Assembly: GCA_020055645.1 (NCBI GenBank)
Contig: CM034547.1
Location: forward strand, 51,090,909 to 51,154,908
DNA: 64,000 nt
Direction: 5' to 3'
Source: Tomocerus qinae
Lineage: Eukaryota > Arthropoda > Collembola > Entomobryomorpha > Tomoceridae
The notes beneath the pieces are model-generated. The model searched no databases. It was not told the origin of the DNA and saw only the letters and a list, made by a program, of their open reading frames with translations. Each line of letters opens with the position of its first letter. Position 1 is the first letter of the stretch. The position numbers and the translations under genes are program-made. This document shows, piece after piece, positions 58,401 to 64,000 of this stretch.

Positions 58401-59841
58401 ATTATATAAATATTTTAACTTTTAGGATTCTTTAGACCAAGAAGCGTTGCCTGAAATGGAAAAAGCAAGTTTAGAATCTGTAGTACTGTCTGTAAAAGTA
58501 CTTGACATGGGCAGTCCTCAGGGAATATTGGCTTTAGCTATTGATCCACCTAAGCTATCCGGTATTCGTCGTGCAGTAGCTAATCTTAAAGAGGTATAAT
58601 TACTTCAAAAGAGCTTTTCTTAAAATTTGCTGTTGTTGTGTCCTGACAAGAGAAAAATTGCTAATAATAGCTGTGATAATTTTTAGGTTGGCGCTCTTAC
58701 TATAAATGTGGGAGAACATTATGATGCGCATAATGGTGATTTAACGTATTTGGGACGTGTAATGGCACGCTTACCTATTGATATTCGTTTAGGACGACTT
58801 ATTTTACTCGGTTATGTTTATGGAGCGCTAGAAGAGGCTCTTATTATAGGTCACTTATTTACATACTTTTATTTTGTCGATAACTTGATTAGTAATGTAA
58901 GTAGAACATTATAGTATAATATTTCTATTTTTATTTTTAGCTGCTGGTCTAAGTGTTAAAAGTCCTTTCAGTAGTCCTTATCTTAAAAGACTGGAAGCAT
59001 ACGTTTCCAAACTGGGTTGGTCGGACAAAGCTTACTCTGATTGTTTTGCCATTCTTAACTTGTACCGGGTAAGTCAATAGACGTTATGTTATATTAAATC
59101 ACGTAGTCCTTACTTACCTCGTGACGCAAGTGAAGTTACAAGGGGAAACATCAAACGGGGACAAAAGCTGTCGTTCGGCCTGTAACTGCAAATTCGTCCT
59201 GTATTTATATATGTGCGCTGAGAATTTTCGAAAACGGTTGTCTTTGGCTTCTGTTTGATTTGATGTTTCACCTAATAGTTTCCCATCAACTAGGTATACT
59301 ATAGGTGCCAGGTAAAACTGGTCCATTAAATGTAGTAGTCGAAAATTTTTGACATTAATAATAATGGCAAGTGATTACCAAAATATTCTAAGAGATTAAC
59401 ACAATTGTAACTCTTGTGTAATAGAATTGGCAGGATAATCATCGTGTGAAGAAGTTTAGCGGCTTTGACGGTGAGAAAAAATGGGCTCGCTCCTTGTTTG
59501 TTCAGCTCAGTGTAATGAGGTAATTTATTAAAACTTAATGAAAAGACAATATTTATCATACATCTTTGCCATAATTCCCAATCGACGAGTTGGTTATTCA
59601 CCTACCGCTTTTATTTAACGAGTTACTACGAAATAGCTGACCAAGCAGCCGACTTTCGGTCAGCCTTTTGGTCAAATTACGCTATATTTCTAAATATATT
59701 TAATATTTTTTATATATGTGCAGAGAAATGACTGCTATCATTACCGAACTGAAGCGAAGACTGAAAATGTCACGTATTTACGCAGCTGCTGATGACTACG
59801 TTTTACCTCCTGTCACTATTGACCAAGCAATGATACTTAAG
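55480..59841 (+). CDS. TDRD9: Spindle-E/TDRD9 DExH helicase (3' part off window)
   Basis: TDRD9/Spindle-E is a germline DExH RNA helicase with a C-terminal Tudor domain, needed for piRNA production and transposon silencing in nuage. Exons seen: 55480-55929, 56258-56485, 56747-56789, 56871-57049, 57134-57499, 57591-57713, 57803-57906, 58001-58334, 58426-58593, 58687-58849, 58941-59068, 59425-59519 and 59724-59841 (833 codons, in frame). Motif I GFTGCGKTT at residues 241-249; DEVH box at 340-343; SAT at 374-376; VLVFLPGLLEI; TNIAESSITVTD; QRKGRAGR at 587-594. The segment VIDFCLTKSLSCDPNTNY separates this family from other DEAH helicases. An HA2-like region follows (GALTINVGEHYDAHNGDLTY). Exon 8 must start at 58001, because the nearer acceptor at 57960 breaks the frame. 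The end of the HA2/OB part and the Tudor domain are missing; the intron opening at 59842 runs past the window and is filled with mobile DNA. Confidence 0.93.
55993..56153. mobile_element. MITE-like foldback in Spindle-E intron 1
   Basis: AAGGTATGCTGATAGT (about 55994) pairs with ACTATCAGCATACCT (about 56137-56151), and CTCAGAACCACTAATGGGG with CCCCATAAGTGGTTCTGAG inside. It lies wholly in intron 55930-56257. ATTGTACCCA occurs on both sides (55951 and 56154) and could be part of the insertion flank. Confidence 0.7.
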
Positions 59842-60059
59842 GTACAATGGAACTACGCTCCTTATTAAGCAATTTGGCAATTCCATATTTTGTAGTATAA
59901 TAATATGCCATACATTTGAATTGAAAATATAACTGTCAAAAGTTTATTTTCGTTATTTAGACATGGATTAAGCGATTAAGTTTTTATAGCTTTGCAAATG
60001 TGAATTAATGAGCAAAGAAAACATAATTTTTTAAAATTAGATTTTGAATTACTTTAGTG

Positions 60060-60516
60060 GTTAAAGGAGTGGTGACAGGTGATAGGAGTGGAAGATTTTT
60101 AGGGCCAAGTAGTGTGGTCAGTGTTCGAGTGGTGATCCGTGTTCCCTTTTTAGCCAGTTAAAAATGATTTTGACCAGCCACCCAGCCCAGCTAAAATGGT
60201 TGAAAATGCTACTGGTATGTAGATAGAGGAGTATTTTGGATATATTCATTGAGAGATATCCTAGGAGATGCACGTGCTCTAATTTTGCTCTGATAAAAGT
60301 TGTGAATATTCTGATTAATCCTCGATAGTCTGACTCAATTTTTATACCAATTTGTTCGTTATTGCACTTTCTACCTGTTGGTTGCTGAAATTTTGTCATT
60401 TGTGGTCTTAAAGTTGTCTTTTACCGTCTTTTTTCAACAATGCCCGGGTTTCCTACGATGATGATTTTTGTGCCTTTTCATTCAATTTGATATTATCCTA
60501 TATCTGGCTTATCACT
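60060..60516 (+). other. Probable 5' UTR of an inserted retroelement-like gene
   Basis: Non-coding DNA in the Spindle-E intron leading to the ATG at 60517. G- and T-rich at first (AAGGAGTGGTGACAGGTGAT), unlike the AT-rich intron around it. The left border of the element is not defined. Confidence 0.35.
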
Positions 60517-60705
60517 ATGGATATTTCTTCTGATCCTGTGCCTCCTGACTTGATTCCTTCCTCTGATGACTTGCTTCCTGCTCTGGATATTAATACTTGT
60601 TATATCTGTGGTCAGTCTTTCTCGAATGATGATGAAAATGCTACACTTTACGTTCAATGTGATGAATGTGATGGTTGGTATCAAGGAGTGTCAACAGTTT
60701 CAACA

Positions 60706-60948
60706 GGAGGGTTCAGCTAGGCACTTTGCGTGAATATCTATAAGGGACAAATCCTACCAGTTGTCATTGGCAACAATCTGATAAGGGACGAAAAACGTCC
60801 CTTATAGATATTCACGCAAAGTGCCTAAGGCACTTTGCGTGAATATCTATAAGGGACAAATCCTACCAGTTGTCATTGGCAACAATCTGATAAGGGACGA
60901 AAAACGTCCCTTATAGATATTCACGCAAAGTGCCTAACTGAACCCTCC
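60706..60948. repeat. Nested hairpin: two tandem 106-bp MITEs in an outer inverted repeat
   Basis: Outer ends GGAGGGTTCAG (60706) and CTGAACCCTCC (60948) enclose two copies, 60720-60825 and 60829-60934, which look identical. Each has 29-bp inverted ends beginning GGCACTTTGCGTGAATATCT and a 48-bp centre. TA precedes the first copy and follows both, consistent with TA target use or a tandem duplication. Confidence 0.9.
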
Positions 60949-61653
60949 TTATGAAAAAACAGCAAAGAGAAACCAAGGGATACCTAAACAAGTTAAAGCT
61001 CCTTGGTTGGTATCATGTATACTGTACTAATCTTAAGGTGGCTGTTCCTCTTTTATTTCGAAATTCGAAATTTTTAAATATTTCAAAATTCAAATAAAAA
61101 TATGCTTTTAACGGTAGCCGAAACCCATAGCCCTACTAACCGAAAAACTAACTGGAGATAACCACACAATCGCAGTATTCGACGCTGGGCAGTATAATAG
61201 TGCAATACTTCAAAATAACAAAATTCAAAGTTTCCAAGGAAGTTCCTAATTTTGAATGGTATGTAGCTATTTAACACAGGGAGCCAATAGCAACAGCAAT
61301 CTGCACTGCAAAATCTTCATCCAATGTGCACAAGAATTTGTTCATGTCATGAACTGGCTACATTTGGATGTAGAGGCACATTTGCATTTCCCCACATTAT
61401 TATTTCGAGTATTGCACTGCTATCTCTTGGGTGAGACATCAGTAACCATGGGATCGAATTACTACTGACTGTAATCAAGCAATGACACTATGAAAATTAT
61501 GACACCATCAGCGTTGGCATAGAGAAAAAGCTCTATGCTCTAGCTCATGTCAAGTTGATATCAGTCCATTGCTTCAATGTCGGATATTCTATGACTTGCA
61601 CATCCGGTCAAGTATGAGGCAGTTTACATTTCAACCTTTTTTATGAAACTCTC

Positions 61654-61971
61654 TTTGCTATTTTTGATATAACTTCCAGAGTTTTACTCCGATTTTCTAA
61701 TGAAGTACATTTTCGGAAAGGTAAAAACATTGGCTAGGATTTAATTAGAGCAAATTTTCGATTATTGCCTCAGTTTTTATACATGTCACACTTTAATGAT
61801 GACATCTGGATAGAAATTCGCATAAAATTTTGAACCATTGCTACTGCTAACTAATCAAAAAAATCGAAAATTTGCTCTAATTAAATCCTAGCCAATGTTT
61901 TTACCTTTCCGAAAATGTACTTCATTAGAAAATCGGAGTAAAACTCTGGAAGTTATATCAAAAATAGCAAA
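61654..61971. repeat. Foldback with 110-bp nearly perfect arms
   Basis: Left arm 61654-61763 and right arm 61862-61971 are inverted copies (TTTTACTCCGATTTTCTAAT, GGCTAGGATTTAATTAGAGC). The near identity suggests recent origin. Loop 98 bp, no ORF. Confidence 0.92.
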
Positions 61972-62307
61972 AAATTTTAACATGTATTTTGATAGTCACC
62001 AGAGTTTCCCAAATCGTATACACAGTCACCTTAAGGGAAGCGTATGAATCTGAAAGTGGGAAAACTCGATAACTTTGTATATAGTAAAATAACCATGGAT
62101 ATAATTTTCAATGAAGCAGAATAGTCAATTTATTGCACAAAAGTAGTTTGCAAAGCTCTTTCTTGTTCTATCTCTTCTTCATCACTTATCACCTTTGAAT
62201 CTAAATATCTCCGAAGCGAATATTACTTATTGGGACTGGGACTGTGTAGACCAATGTGTTATAGGAATTTTTAACTTCTCTTCTCTCGACTGGGTTGAAT
62301 TTAGGCA

Positions 62308-62702
62308 ACGGTACCTCGTTGCCGTTGTTGACGGTAAACATTGTTGCCAATTCATCTTTTACCAAGGGCAACAAAGGCAAAACTCTCATTTGGTTATGTA
62401 ATAAACTTATCATATATAACAAACCTAACCTAAATGAAATAAACAAATTCGACAGTTATCTATAAAAATTATTAGGTTAGGTTCGTTACATTCAAAACTG
62501 ATGGAATTTCATTTTTCCCCAGATCCCCCTTATAATTTGTTTATTTCATTTAGGCTAGGTTTGTTATATCTGTAAAATATGGACCGGTAGGACTATTAAT
62601 TTATTAGACGATAAGTGGTAAAGTCATTGATGAGAGGGTGTTGCCGGTGGTAAGTGGTAAAGATGAATTGGCACCAATGTTTACCGGCAAAGAGGTACCA
62701 CT
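62308..62702. repeat. Long imperfect foldback
   Basis: ACGGTACCTC with GTAAACATTGTTGCCAATTC on the left (62308-62365) is answered by GAATTGGCACCAATGTTTAC and GAGGTACC on the right (up to 62700). Nearer the centre ATAACAAACCTAACCTAAAT (about 62415) pairs with ATTTAGGCTAGGTTTGTTAT (about 62550). Confidence 0.8.
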
Positions 62703-63213
62703 GTCTATATAATCAGTCCTCGACTGTGAACAAACTAATTTTTGATACTGTTTTTATGCTGTTTTCCACTCCGACACTTTGGAAACCCATTCCAGCACAT
62801 TGGAAACTCAATCCAACACAACTGTCATGTTTTCAAGATGTTTTTTTGCATATTCAAACTAGTTTGTGTAAGATTGAAATTGATTTTTGAAAAATCAGTT
62901 TTACATAAATAAAGTAGGAAAGAGAGAAAAGTCATGCTTCATTCGCGGCCCCACTTTGACTGAGAGTTTAGCCCTACCTAAAGGATTTTGGCTTAATCTA
63001 TCGGGTCATCTAGACCTGTAGACACCGTCAAAACAAATACAAGGAGAATGTCATAAAAATTTGATTATATAATTATATTCTAGCGCTTCAGCATATTTGA
63101 CTGACTGACAAGGTGACAAGTACAGGCTGTTTATTCACTGAGCCCCAATTACAGTTTTCTAGATCAGGAAGAACATATAATACAGATTACATCCGACTTC
63201 CTTTACAGCAACC

Positions 63214-63479
63214 GAATCAACTCAAAAACCAATAGACCTACAAAAAAGTTTAAATAGGCAAACAGATAGTCCACAATCCCCTGCATTCGGCTCCGAAAGA
63301 ATATTTCAAACATATTGGTCCAATCTGGAGATATAAACGTTTTCGTGCGGAATTTGCAATTAAACGCAACTACAGAAAAAAGTTTAAAATATTCTTTCGG
63401 AGCCGAATGATGTGGGTTATGGAGTATCTTTTTCCCTATTTAAACTTTCTTGTAGCTCTTTTGGTTTTTGAGTTGATTC
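63214..63479. repeat. Foldback at the right end of the insertion
   Basis: GAATCAACTCAAAAACCAA (63215) and ATTCGGCTCCGAAAGAATAT (63288) are matched by ATATTCTTTCGGAGCCGAAT (63391) and TTGGTTTTTGAGTTGATTC (to 63479). Arms about 100 bp, imperfect. Confidence 0.85.
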
Positions 63480-64000
63480 TTTTGGCGTAAAAAAAGTTAA
63501 GAGGCAATATGATAGTCAGATTAATTTGCCGGTTGCCATCGGACGCGTACCTTAAGGGATATTCACAAGATGAGATTGATTCCATTTCGTGGAAATGTAC
63601 ATATTGTGAAGAAAGTTTTCCAAATGTAGAGGAGTTTCTGGAAAAAATGAGAAATGATGATTGCGATAATTCTTCTCAGGCATTGAATTCTATGCCCAAC
63701 TCAAATGACTCTCCTTGTCCGATATGTAGTAAATTATATAAAGGATCCCGAGGAGTAGCAATTCATATTTCTAAAAGTCATCCATCCGAATATCGGGATT
63801 CTTTGATACCTATGCCAAAATCGAATAGCTCCGATGAAAATAATATTCAAAATGATTCCACTTCGTCCTCTCCTTTGAAGTTATCAAAATCTCAAATGAT
63901 CCTTGCTAATATTAATGAAGAACTCCAAGTAACTAATGAACTTCTTATTCCCTTATTGAATAATTTTGTTGATGATACTTTTGATCATCTCGTCTCCAAA

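Larger units (their letters stand above)
60684..63520. mobile_element. 2.8-kb composite insertion inside the PHD-finger ORF
   Basis: DNA between the two halves of the PHD finger. It contains four separate foldbacks (listed) and no transposase-like ORF. No single pair of terminal repeats spans the whole block, so it is probably several nested non-autonomous elements that landed one in another. The exact edges are uncertain by a few bases. Confidence 0.65.
60517..64000 (+). pseudogene. Retroelement-like PHD + C2H2 zinc-finger ORF, interrupted
   Basis: First part 60517-60683: starts MDISSDPVPPDLIPSSDD and runs into a PHD finger, CYICGQS..(13)..VQCDECDGWY, then stops making sense at the next codon. 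The rest of the same finger resumes at 63521 (LICRLPSDAYLKGYSQ, then SISWKCTYC) and stays open to the window end (160 codons). A C2H2 finger CPICSKLYKGSRG..H..SH follows, then an acidic and Ser-rich linker. The Cys4-His-Cys3 spacing is restored only if 60684-63520 is removed. N-terminal PHD or C2H2 fingers occur in proteins of several non-LTR retrotransposon clades, so a retroelement ORF is the likeliest reading. No reverse transcriptase is inside the window to prove it. Lies in the sense orientation in the Spindle-E intron. Confidence 0.6.

Noticed and set aside
61256-62890. Small ORFs (61256-61468, 62195-62401, 62654-62890) as transposase remnants
   Set aside because: Most fall in or beside foldback arms and show no transposase motif.

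Overview
The window is AT-rich, intron-dense animal DNA, most likely from an arthropod or a close invertebrate relative. Introns are short (mostly 50-200 bp) with GT-AG borders. The protein set (ubiquitin identical to the human protein, APC1, INTS14, UNC79, SRP54, a Spindle-E/TDRD9 helicase and an SLC46-type transporter) is metazoan. I cannot name the species. Seven protein genes were modelled by hand from splice sites and reading frames. Every exon junction given keeps frame. Family assignments rest on recognising the protein sequences, not on a database search.

Layout. 1-4203 (-): polyubiquitin gene, 5' end and at least 12 complete monomers, with an intron at the same codon of every monomer; its 3' end lies off the window. 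4916-10879: a non-coding element of about 6 kb with roughly 220-bp terminal inverted repeats, filled with 40-bp tandem repeats and GGAC-rich modules. 11.1-12.8 kb: four long foldback sequences in a row. 13873-21834 (-): ANAPC1 in 19 coding exons. 24303-27400 (-): SLC46-like transporter in 8 coding exons. 31623-33812 (+): INTS14 in 9 coding exons. 34895-47508 (+): UNC79 in 45 coding exons, complete. 48655-51115 (-): SRP54 in 9 coding exons. 52574-53100: a perfect 27-bp satellite, followed by a foldback. 55480 to beyond the window (+): Spindle-E/TDRD9, helicase part in 13 exons. The last visible intron of that gene contains the 5' part of a retroelement-like gene with a PHD finger and a C2H2 finger. 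That gene is itself split by a 2.8-kb composite of foldback elements.

How the genes relate. They are ordinary housekeeping or neuronal genes and do not form a pathway. Ubiquitin and APC1 (the scaffold of the anaphase-promoting ubiquitin ligase) are biochemically linked, but their adjacency is probably chance. Spindle-E acts in piRNA-based transposon silencing, and its own intron is full of nested mobile DNA. The most unusual features are the intron-per-monomer polyubiquitin array, the TIR-bounded satellite block, and the nested insertion in the PHD finger. No prokaryote-type defence system, CRISPR array, rRNA or tRNA gene was seen.
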